Of a DNA stretch of 24,338 nt, positions 8,635 to 13,899 are shown piece after piece. Source of the DNA: Proteobacteria bacterium UBA1858 (GTDB lineage Bacteria > Pseudomonadota > Gammaproteobacteria > UBA4575); NCBI GenBank assembly GCA_002338385.1, contig DDIE01000018.1, positions 1 to 24,338 of the forward strand, given 5' to 3'. The notes under the pieces are model-generated. The model was not told the origin of the DNA and searched no databases. It saw nothing but the letters and a program-made list of their open reading frames with translations. The stretch's first letter is position 1. Each line of letters opens with the position of its first letter. A program made the position numbers and the translations under genes.

Positions 8635-9008
8635 CGCGAATCAGCTGCGCGCAGGCTTAACGCTGGCTTGCTTACAACCAGCTGATTGCTCAGCACCTTC
8701 TGGATGCGTGCTAAGCTGCTCAACGCGCCTCTGATGACTCTCAGAGTGCTGAATTTTAGAGTAGATAAATTTGTGTTTCTGTCTAAGTCGTGGTGACATT
8801 TCGATTCGATCCCAACCAATTCGAGTCCCTATAGTAGCTATCCGGCGGCACATAACGACTGTAATCCCGATGAAATCTGTCCAATATCGGATCAGCGGCA
8901 TCTTTCACTCTCACTCCAATATCTGCACATTATGCCGCCCTAGAGTTTCGTGGTGATGTGCATTCAGATGTTCTATAATCGCGTGCACAAATTTCAAGGA
9001 ATGTATTC
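8635..9008. other. gene-poor gap between dsbA and the cytochrome c5 gene
   Basis: This stretch of about 370 bases holds no gene that I can support. An 86-codon open frame on the minus strand (8641-8901) lacks a convincing ribosome binding site, has unusual composition and resembles no family I know; it may be a decayed gene. The phrase around 8798-8834 looks superficially like tRNA T-arm sequence (TTCGA repeats), but no cloverleaf can be folded. The only clear signal is the -10 element near its right end, listed separately. Confidence 0.4.
8974..8979 (+). promoter_or_regulatory. candidate -10 element (TATAAT) for cytochrome c5
   Basis: A perfect TATAAT stands 41 bases before the TTG start of the cytochrome c5 gene. 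The -35 region at the right spacing (TGGTGA, 8951-8956) is poor, so the promoter may need an activator. Transcription would start near 8986. Confidence 0.4.
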
Positions 9009-9020
9009 AGAGGAGTTAAC

Positions 9021-9494
9021 TTGGAAGACAAACAGTTTACAACCCAGTTCATCGCCGTATTGGCGTTCTTATTTGCGTTTACAATCATCATCTTGGTGAT
9101 CGCAAACTCAATGTATAACAGTGATGCTAAACTCACCGACAACCGGGTTCAGCAGGATATTGCGGATAGAATACAGCCAGTTGGACAAGTATATATCGGA
9201 CAAGTACCTGCTGCAGCCGATCAGCTGGTAGCAGCAGAAGCCACAGCAGTCGCGGTCGCTATGAGTGGTGATCAGGTGTATCAGCAAGTGTGTGCCTCAT
9301 GCCATACCTCGGGTATCATGAACGCACCTATGCTGGGTGATGCTGCGGCTTGGAAAGCGCGCTTGGTCAAGGGTACCGAAACGCTTTATGCCAACGCAAT
9401 CAATGGTATTGGTGTCATGCCAGCAAAAGGCGGCCGCGCTGATTTAGCTGATGATGCAATCAAAGCTGCTGTCGACCACTTGATCGGCGAATAA
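9021..9494 (+). CDS. membrane-anchored cytochrome c5
   Basis: This 157-residue class I cytochrome c is of the c5 type and probably shuttles electrons to an oxidase at the periplasmic face. One uncleaved helix (about residues 10-29) anchors it, followed by an Ala- and Gln-rich linker (about 40-80) and a single haem domain. The haem site is CASCH at 91-95, and the axial methionine is M133 in GIGVMPAKGG, which with the NAPMLGD block is typical of cytochrome c5. The start is TTG, chosen because AGAGGAG at 9010-9015 is ideally placed and the anchor begins directly after it. It is separated from dsbA by its own promoter region and followed by a long hairpin. Confidence 0.9.
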   Translation: MEDKQFTTQFIAVLAFLFAFTIIILVIANSMYNSDAKLTDNRVQQDIADRIQPVGQVYIGQVPAAADQLVAAEATAVAVAMSGDQVYQQVCASCHTSGIMNAPMLGDAAAWKARLVKGTETLYANAINGIGVMPAKGGRADLADDAIKAAVDHLIGE

Positions 9495-9515
9495 CATTAC
9501 AGCTATCATCATTTA

Positions 9516-9554
9516 GCGGTTGTCTCTGCAATTACAACTAGCAGATACAACCGC
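9516..9554 (+). terminator. long hairpin after cytochrome c5
   Basis: Two 14-base arms (9516-9529 and 9541-9554) pair with a single C-T mismatch around an 11-base loop. The stem begins 21 bases after the cytochrome c5 stop codon. There is no T-run after it on either strand, so it is not a classical intrinsic terminator; it may protect the mRNA 3' end or act with Rho. A smaller perfect hairpin, GACTAC/GTAGTC with a 3-base loop, follows at 9587-9601, inside the tail of the minus-strand remnant. Confidence 0.45.
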
Positions 9555-9583
9555 AGTAATGGTGACCAAGTAGGCGGTCAAGT

Positions 9584-9757
9584 TCAGACTACAGCGTAGT
9601 CGTCGAGGTTATCCATAAAATAATTCACGGCATTGTCTATATTGATACTCGCGTAGCCTGCTGGTGTCTCTGGAGCGGGTGTTTCTGGAGCAGGTGTTTC
9701 TGTATTCGGTGGAGTGGGCTCATCATCCTCCGGTCCATCAATATCGAGCGCGCCGTA
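9584..9757 (-). pseudogene. 3' remnant of an unknown acidic, Pro/Thr-rich protein
   Basis: In the minus-strand frame that ends with TGA at 9584-9586 there is an open stretch of 57 codons with no plausible start. It reads as a natural protein tail: an acidic opening (ALDIDGPEDDEP), a Pro-Thr-Glu linker made of ETPAP repeats, then YASINIDNAVNYFMDNLDD and a short end. This composition is what one expects of a linker and C-terminal segment of an exported protein, whereas the overlapping frame that continues comM is Arg/His/Gln-rich and looks like a shadow. It is joined to comM at an inverted repeat. The parent protein is not recognised. The observation is direct; the interpretation as a gene remnant is inference. 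Confidence 0.5.
9663..9707 (-). repeat. 15-bp tandem repeat, about three units
   Basis: Three 15-base units (9663-9677, 9678-9692, 9693-9707), each beginning GGTGT on the plus strand, differ by one base between the first two and diverge at the end of the third. On the minus strand, in the frame ending at 9584, they encode ETPAP-type linker repeats. A 15-base period keeps that frame open, supporting the view that it was once coding. Confidence 0.7.
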
Positions 9758-9793
9758 TTAGCGGCAGGCGCTAGATTGACGCTAATACGGCGG
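9751..9793. repeat. 13-bp perfect inverted repeat at the comM break
   Basis: CGCCGTATTAGCG at 9751-9763 and its exact reverse complement at 9780-9792 flank a 16-base spacer. The right copy is native comM sequence (codons for RRIS in the conserved ARRISVNL block). The left copy begins exactly where comM homology stops, so it looks like an inverted duplicate made during the rearrangement that removed the rest of the gene. Confidence 0.75.
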
Positions 9794-10038
9794 GCTGGGA
9801 ACTTAAAATGACTATTGACCAAGGCGGCCCGCACACGCTCACGACTCTCGCGCACTGCCAGCTCAGGCAAACCAACAATACTAAAACACAGTAAGCCATT
9901 ACTTAGGTGCACCTCGACACTGACCGATGGAGCAGCCAGACCCAATTGGGCCCGAGTATTGATACTGGCATAGGACATAAACACTCCAGAGGGCCATAAC
10001 AGCTGGCGCATATTGAGGAGTGTTTGACTATAACGAGC

Positions 10039-10281
10039 TTAGTTTTTTTCCAGAAGATCCAAACGTTGTTCCAGTTGCTCTAGACGTTCTCTGGTGCGTT
10101 GTAATACTTTAGTTTGAACGTCGTACTCCTCTCTGGATACTAAATCCAGAGACTGCAGCGCACCGGAAACAACAAATTTAAATTTTTCCTCACTGAATTC
10201 TCTCAGCTCACCATAGCCTTGCGGTAATGCAGTACTGATCTTATCAATCAGCTGGTCAAGTTGTTTAGTGTCTAGTTTCAT
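10039..10281 (-). CDS. ubiK: ubiquinone biosynthesis accessory factor UbiK (YqiC/BMFP family)
   Basis: UbiK is a small accessory factor that, with UbiJ, supports aerobic ubiquinone synthesis. The 80-residue protein is of normal family length. The N-terminal half is amphipathic (LDQLIDKISTALPQGYGELRE), followed by the conserved segment around VVSGALQSLDLVSREEYDVQ, and it ends in a coiled coil with heptad leucines (VLQRTRERLEQLEQRLDLLE, about 57-77) that mediates trimer formation in family members. The ATG has only a short AAGG ribosome binding site. It lies upstream of the comM remnant on the same strand and divergent from the nitrogen-control unit, matching Pseudomonas order. Confidence 0.9.
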   Translation of the reverse strand: MKLDTKQLDQLIDKISTALPQGYGELREFSEEKFKFVVSGALQSLDLVSREEYDVQTKVLQRTRERLEQLEQRLDLLEKN

Positions 10282-10339
10282 CGCCTTAAGGTATTAAAAA
10301 AACCTTCTTGCGTCCAGCTATGGAAGACCTACACAAAGC

Positions 10340-10377
10340 TGCACTAATATAGTGAATGCCTGCCTTATTTTGGTGCG
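10340..10377 (+). promoter_or_regulatory. two NtrC-type enhancer sites
   Basis: Site 1 at 10340-10356 reads TGCACTAATATAGTGAA and differs from the NtrC dyad TGCAC-N7-GTGCA at one base. Site 2 at 10361-10377 has a perfect right half (TTTTGGTGCG) and a degenerate left half (TGCCT). Their centres are 21 bases apart, two helical turns, placing dimers on one face of the DNA. They lie about 109 and 130 bases before the predicted start of the sigma-54 promoter at 10452-10467, similar to the glnA enhancer of Escherichia. Binding is inferred from sequence. Confidence 0.7.
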
Positions 10378-10419
10378 ATTCATTCGGCTAGACACCCGCG
10401 CTGTCTCTCAGTATGACTA

Positions 10420-10432
10420 TAACTCATTGTTA
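10420..10432 (-). promoter_or_regulatory. possible IHF site
   Basis: On the minus strand TAACAATGAGTTA matches the IHF consensus WATCAANNNNTTR at all but one defined base. It lies between the NtrC sites and the sigma-54 promoter, where a DNA bend is commonly required. The region is AT-rich, so chance similarity is possible. Confidence 0.35.
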
Positions 10433-10451
10433 ATAAGCTATTTAATATTTA

Positions 10452-10467
10452 TGGCACAGCTCGTGCA
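10452..10467 (+). promoter_or_regulatory. sigma-54 (-24/-12) promoter
   Basis: TGGCAC at 10452-10457 and GTGCA at 10463-10467 match the sigma-54 consensus TGGCACG-N4-TTGCW, with the invariant GG (10453-10454) and GC (10465-10466) exactly 12 bases apart. Deviations are A for G after GGCAC and G for T in the -12 block. Transcription should begin near 10478, 40 bases before the barrel gene. With the NtrC sites upstream this makes the barrel-glnK-amtB unit nitrogen-regulated. Confidence 0.8.
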
Positions 10468-10517
10468 ACGTCATCGATGTTATTTAAAAAACTTCTTTCA
10501 ATGAGGGACAACACAAA

Positions 10518-11228
10518 ATGAAACACAAACTAAATAAACTTATGGGCGGCGCATTCGTCGCTGCAAGTATGCTATCTGTACCAGCTGTATCAATGGCAGA
10601 AGAACACGAGTCTATGGTCTCGATCTCTGGCAACGCTGGCTTTATGTCTGAATACATATTCCGCGGTGTTCACCAAGAAGAATCTGTCGCCAATGGCGGC
10701 TTAGATTTGAGCGCTGGCGGTTTCTACACTGGTGTGTGGGTCGCTGACGTCGGTGCTGACGATGGTAACGGCATGGAATATGACCTTTACGCAGGCTACA
10801 TCTATGAAATGGAAAGTGCCTATCTAGGTGCAGGCTATACCGCCTATCGTTACACCGAGGACTGGGACGAGAACTACGACGAGATCAACCTATATGCAGG
10901 TGCATCAATGGATGATTTCTCAATCGACCTATCATTCTCATTCGGTGAATACGACGGTAGTTTCACAGATGATCCCGATGATCAGGATTACACCATCTTA
11001 GAAGTCTCTATGGGTTACGGTGGCTGGTTCGCCAATTTCGGTTCATGGGGTGATGACGCGGAAGACCTTGGTGAATATGTTGAGTTTGGTTATGGCATGG
11101 ACATCGGTGGTCTCTCAGTGTCGGGTTACATCGTTCACAACGAACTTGAAGAAGACTCTTCACAAGACGGTGATGACGACGAGCAGAGTGCGGTCATTAC
11201 AATCTCTTGGGGATTTGACGTTATCTAA
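10518..11228 (+). CDS. TIGR02001/Gcw_chp family outer-membrane beta-barrel
   Basis: This 236-residue exported protein belongs to the proteobacterial TIGR02001 (Gcw_chp) family of unknown function. A signal peptide occupies about 1-27 (cleaved after VSMA). The mature start has the family phrase ISGNAGFMSEYIFRGVHQEES, followed by alternating aromatic strands (YDLYAGYIYEME, AYLGAGYTAYRY, INLYAGASMDD) and a terminal strand ending in an aromatic-rich ITISWGFDVI, all pointing to an outer-membrane barrel of roughly 10-12 strands. It is strikingly acidic, with Asp/Glu runs in the predicted loops. The ATG follows GAGGGA (10503-10508). It is the first gene of the sigma-54 driven unit with glnK and amtB, which suggests a role when nitrogen is scarce, perhaps passage of a nitrogen compound across the outer membrane; this is inference. 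Confidence 0.88.
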   Translation: MKHKLNKLMGGAFVAASMLSVPAVSMAEEHESMVSISGNAGFMSEYIFRGVHQEESVANGGLDLSAGGFYTGVWVADVGADDGNGMEYDLYAGYIYEMESAYLGAGYTAYRYTEDWDENYDEINLYAGASMDDFSIDLSFSFGEYDGSFTDDPDDQDYTILEVSMGYGGWFANFGSWGDDAEDLGEYVEFGYGMDIGGLSVSGYIVHNELEEDSSQDGDDDEQSAVITISWGFDVI

Positions 11229-11242
11229 GTGTTGCAGGCTGA

Positions 11243-11266
11243 GGCGTGGTGTTTGTTCACCACGCC
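11243..11266 (+). terminator. perfect 9-bp hairpin between barrel gene and glnK
   Basis: GGCGTGGTG (11243-11251) and CACCACGCC (11258-11266) pair around a 6-base loop, 14 bases after the barrel stop codon. There is no U-run, so it probably does not stop all transcription; it may set the ratio of barrel to glnK-amtB message by protecting a processed 3' end. No separate promoter for glnK is obvious in the 73 bases that follow. Confidence 0.5.
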
Positions 11267-11339
11267 AATGCCAGACCGAAAGCGTGTAGCAAGATAACTC
11301 AGATATCTCACACAAATAAAATACTAATCGGAGAATCTA

Positions 11340-11678
11340 ATGAAGCTCATAACAGCAATAATTAAACCGTTTAAGTTAGACGATGTGCGTGAAGCATTAT
11401 CAGAAATCGGTGTAGCAGGCATCACCGCCACTGAGGTCAAGGGATTTGGCCGTCAAAAAGGACATACGGAATTGTATCGTGGGGCTGAATACGTCGTCGA
11501 CTTTCTGCCAAAAATTAAATTGGAGATCGCAATAGACGATGGTCTTCAGCAGGGTGTCATCGACGCGATCACTCAAGCCGCTAACACCGGCAAGATCGGT
11601 GATGGCAAAATATTTGTATCGGATCTGTTTGAAGTGATTCGCATACGCACGGGCGAATCAGGTGCTGAAGCGCTATAA
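11340..11678 (+). CDS. glnK: nitrogen regulatory protein PII (GlnK)
   Basis: GlnK is the small trimeric PII signal protein that reads 2-oxoglutarate, ATP/ADP and glutamine status and plugs the AmtB channel when nitrogen is plentiful. The 112-residue protein is full length. It has the signature MKLITAIIKPFKLDDVREAL at the start, the T-loop with the uridylylation site Tyr51 in GAEYVVDFLPK, the K-G-x-G-R-Q-K-G-H block at 34-42, and the C-terminal signature TGKIGDGKIFV. The ATG has a well-placed CGGAGA. The gene lies 25 bases upstream of amtB, the usual partner, which is why I call it GlnK rather than GlnB. Confidence 0.96.
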   Translation: MKLITAIIKPFKLDDVREALSEIGVAGITATEVKGFGRQKGHTELYRGAEYVVDFLPKIKLEIAIDDGLQQGVIDAITQAANTGKIGDGKIFVSDLFEVIRIRTGESGAEAL

Positions 11679-11703
11679 CAATACCTAACAATAGGAGAGC
11701 ATT

Positions 11704-12948
11704 GTGGAAAATACTGTAATAGAACTCGCTTATGCACTGGATACGTTTTATTTTCTAGTGATGGGCGCATTTGTAATGTGGATGGCGGCAGGTTTCGCCA
11801 TGTTGGAAGCCGGTATGGTGAGATCGAAGAGTACCGTAGAAATTCTGACAAAAAATATCGCCTTGTACTCAATCGCCAGTGTCATGTACATGATCATGGG
11901 TTACAACATTATGTACTCAGGCACAGACAGCTCTTGGTGGCCCTTTGCAATTGATATTCTTACTAACGCCGACAATACGGCAGAAGAAGTCATAGCGAGT
12001 GGTGGTGACACCTATTATTCAGGTCTGTCAGACTTTTTCTTCCAAGTAGTATTCGTTGCGACAGCGATGTCGATTGTTTCAGGTGCCGTTGCTGAGCGCA
12101 TGAAGCTTTGGTCATTCCTAGTTTTCGCTGTGGTCATGTGTGGTTTCATCTATCCTGTCCAAGGCTTCTGGAAATGGGGCGGTGGCTTCTTAGATGCAGC
12201 GGGTTTCTCAGATTTTGCGGGTTCTGGTGTGGTTCACTTGTGTGGTGCCACCGCGGCACTCGCCGGTGTTATCTTGCTAGGTGCAAGGAAAGGTCGCTAC
12301 ACCGCAGATGGCAAAGTGGTTGCTATGCCAGGATGTAACATGCCACTGGCCACGCTAGGCACGTTCATTCTGTGGTTAGGTTGGTTCGGATTCAACGGTG
12401 GATCAGAATTAATCATCTCTAATGTGGCTGAAGCCAACGCAGTATCATTAGTGTTCGTTAATACCAATGCCGCTGCCGCAGGTGGTGTGATCGCTGCATT
12501 GATTACAGCTAAATTGATGTTTGGTAAAGCCGATTTATCGATGGCGCTAAACGGCGCGCTAGCAGGCTTGGTATCCATTACAGCCGAGCCACTGGCACCC
12601 ACGCCATTATTGGCGACTTTGATCGGCGCAATCGGCGGCATCATTGTGGTATTCAGCATCGTGACTATGGACAAGTTTAAGTTAGATGATCCAGTCGGTG
12701 CGATCTCAGTCCACGGTGTATGCGGTGTATGGGGTCTAATCGCGGTGATTTTATCAGGTGGTTCATCAATTGGTGCCCAACTGTATGGCGCAGTAGTTAT
12801 CTTTGCCTGGACATTCATCGTATCAATGATCTTCTGGGCTATCATCAAGATGATCATAGGCTTGAGAGTATCTGAAGAAGCAGAACTCGAAGGTATTGAT
12901 CTGGCTGAGTGTGGTATGGAAGCTTATCCAGAGTTTGTCGGCAAATAA
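11704..12948 (+). CDS. amtB: ammonium transporter AmtB
   Basis: AmtB is the inner-membrane ammonium channel, active as a trimer and gated by GlnK. The 414-residue protein has about 11 hydrophobic helices. Both conserved pore histidines are present: H178 in GSGVVHLCGA and H337 in ISVHGVCGVWG. Other family blocks are AGFAMLEAGMVRSKS near the N-terminus and LATLGTFILWLGWFGFNGGSEL at 216-235. It begins directly with the first core helix, without the cleaved signal peptide seen in Escherichia. A loop of about 40 residues at 72-108 lies outside the membrane. The start codon is GTG, supported by AGGAGAG at 11693-11699. A strong intrinsic terminator follows. Confidence 0.96.
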   Translation: MENTVIELAYALDTFYFLVMGAFVMWMAAGFAMLEAGMVRSKSTVEILTKNIALYSIASVMYMIMGYNIMYSGTDSSWWPFAIDILTNADNTAEEVIASGGDTYYSGLSDFFFQVVFVATAMSIVSGAVAERMKLWSFLVFAVVMCGFIYPVQGFWKWGGGFLDAAGFSDFAGSGVVHLCGATAALAGVILLGARKGRYTADGKVVAMPGCNMPLATLGTFILWLGWFGFNGGSELIISNVAEANAVSLVFVNTNAAAAGGVIAALITAKLMFGKADLSMALNGALAGLVSITAEPLAPTPLLATLIGAIGGIIVVFSIVTMDKFKLDDPVGAISVHGVCGVWGLIAVILSGGSSIGAQLYGAVVIFAWTFIVSMIFWAIIKMIIGLRVSEEAELEGIDLAECGMEAYPEFVGK

Positions 12949-12971
12949 GTTAGTTTGTTGTGTGTTGGACT

Positions 12972-13001
12972 GGCACCTCCATTTGGAGGTGCCTTTTTTT
13001 T
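12972..13001 (+). terminator. intrinsic terminator of the glnK-amtB unit
   Basis: A perfect 9-bp GC-rich stem (GGCACCTCC at 12972-12980, GGAGGTGCC at 12985-12993) with loop ATTT is followed by eight T residues on the plus strand. It ends the barrel-glnK-amtB transcript 23 bases after the amtB stop. There is no A-run on its left side, so it works in one direction only and does not serve speE. Confidence 0.95.
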
Positions 13002-13018
13002 ACCCGCTCACCGCGCTA

Positions 13019-13885
13019 TCAGTCAATTAGAAAGTTAGGTGTGCTGAAGGCAGCTAAATGAATGCCATAGTTGTAATAGTCTGTCTTAAAGAGTGGATTC
13101 TTGGCCTCTGCATCGCGTACCAAATGAATATCCTCTCGCGCCGCAATTGTCGCCGACCACCAACCGGAAGGGTAGACAGGTTGCGGAAAAAATAAGCTCC
13201 TCGTGGACTTGAAATGGGCTTGTTTCATCGCCGCTTGCATCGGCAAAGAAATGCTCTGCCAATGTAACAGTGGTGATTCACTCTGTTGAATGAGCAAGCC
13301 ATTATGTTTAAGTGCGCGCGCGCAATCATGATAAAAGGCCGCCTGAAACAAACCCTCAGCTGGGCCAATCGGGTCCGTACTATCGACAATAATCACATCT
13401 AGGCTATCCGCTGGCACTGTTTTCATCCACGCAATAGCATCACAAAACTGCAGCTCGACACGGCGATCCTGGTTAGCTGTGCACAGCTCGGGAAAATATT
13501 GCTCACTCAGGCGCGTCACTCGTTCATCAATCTCAATTTGAATAATCTGCTCCACACAATCATGTTTCGCCACTTCCCTAAGCGAACCACAATCGCCACC
13601 GCCAACGATGGCAACTCGACGAGGTTGGGGGTGATTGAATAATACTGGATGAGTCATCATTTCATGATAAATAAAATTATCACGCGTTGTGAGCATGACA
13701 ACATCATCAATAACCAGTAACTTACCGAATGTTTTAGTCTGGTAGATATCTATCTTTTGGTAAGGTGTCTGCTCAGAGTGCAACAGCGCTGAAATCTGCA
13801 GAGTAATACCGCTACCATCACAGCTACTTCTCTCAGTAAACCATTGAGTCTGCTCTTGCGCAGCATCGGATTTTTCATTAGTCAT
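13019..13885 (-). CDS. speE: spermidine synthase (polyamine aminopropyltransferase)
   Basis: SpeE transfers an aminopropyl group from decarboxylated S-adenosylmethionine to putrescine, making spermidine in the cytoplasm. The 288-residue protein is full length. The small N-terminal beta domain contains QTKTFGKLLVIDDVVMLTTRDNFIYHEMM (about 49-77), with the conserved YHE. The Rossmann part has VGGGDCGSLREV at 94-105 for the nucleoside, EIDERV at about 118-123, and the catalytic DSTDPIGPAEGLF at 168-180. The ATG has no ribosome binding site, and a -10-like element lies five bases upstream, suggesting a leaderless message. It diverges from speA across only 14 bases. Confidence 0.93.
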   Translation of the reverse strand: MTNEKSDAAQEQTQWFTERSSCDGSGITLQISALLHSEQTPYQKIDIYQTKTFGKLLVIDDVVMLTTRDNFIYHEMMTHPVLFNHPQPRRVAIVGGGDCGSLREVAKHDCVEQIIQIEIDERVTRLSEQYFPELCTANQDRRVELQFCDAIAWMKTVPADSLDVIIVDSTDPIGPAEGLFQAAFYHDCARALKHNGLLIQQSESPLLHWQSISLPMQAAMKQAHFKSTRSLFFPQPVYPSGWWSATIAAREDIHLVRDAEAKNPLFKTDYYNYGIHLAAFSTPNFLID

Positions 13886-13888
13886 AGT

Positions 13889-13895
13889 TATAATA
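13889..13895. promoter_or_regulatory. overlapping divergent -10 elements for speE and speA
   Basis: In the 14-base gap between the two start codons lies TATAAT on the plus strand (13889-13894), overlapping TATTAT on the minus strand (13895-13890). Each ends five or four bases before an ATG: 13900 for speA and 13885 for speE. Normal start-site spacing would put the first transcribed base at or within each ATG, so both mRNAs would lack a leader; neither gene has a ribosome binding site. The -35 regions fall inside the opposite coding sequence and are weak. This is a sequence-based inference. Confidence 0.5.
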
Positions 13896-13899
13896 CGCC

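Larger units (their letters stand above)
9637..9978 (-). pseudogene. comM: comM/yifB remnant, truncated after about 70 codons
   Basis: ComM (YifB, Mg-chelatase-like AAA+ protein) is a ring helicase that promotes branch migration during natural transformation; it is normally about 500 residues. Only its start survives here. From the ATG at 9978, with a well-placed GGAG, the product begins MSYASINTRAQLGL and follows the family through VEVHLSNGLLCFSIVGLPE, RESRERVRAALVNS and FPARRISVNLAPA, about 70 residues. The expected continuation (LPKEGGRFDLPIA) is absent. The frame then runs about 40 residues of Arg/His/Gln-rich unrelated sequence to a stop at 9637. The AAA+ ATPase and C-terminal parts are missing, so it cannot work as ComM. 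ubiK lies 60 bases upstream and glnK-amtB nearby, the normal comM neighbourhood in Pseudomonas, so this is the native locus after a deletion. Confidence 0.85.

Noticed and set aside
8798..8834. tRNA-like TTCGA motifs
   Set aside because: The flanking bases do not pair into a T-arm and no acceptor or anticodon arms can be folded.
8641..8901. 86-codon minus-strand open frame after dsbA
   Set aside because: Composition is unlike neighbouring genes and no family resemblance or convincing start signal is seen; kept only as a finding.
9637..9740. Arg/His/Gln-rich C-terminal tail of the comM frame as a real protein segment
   Set aside because: The overlapping frame ending at 9584 gives a far more protein-like sequence, so this tail is probably out-of-frame reading.
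9751..9793. Integron attC site or transposon end
   Set aside because: The arms lack the attC core sites, and no integrase, transposase or target-site duplication is visible; the arms are explained by comM codons.
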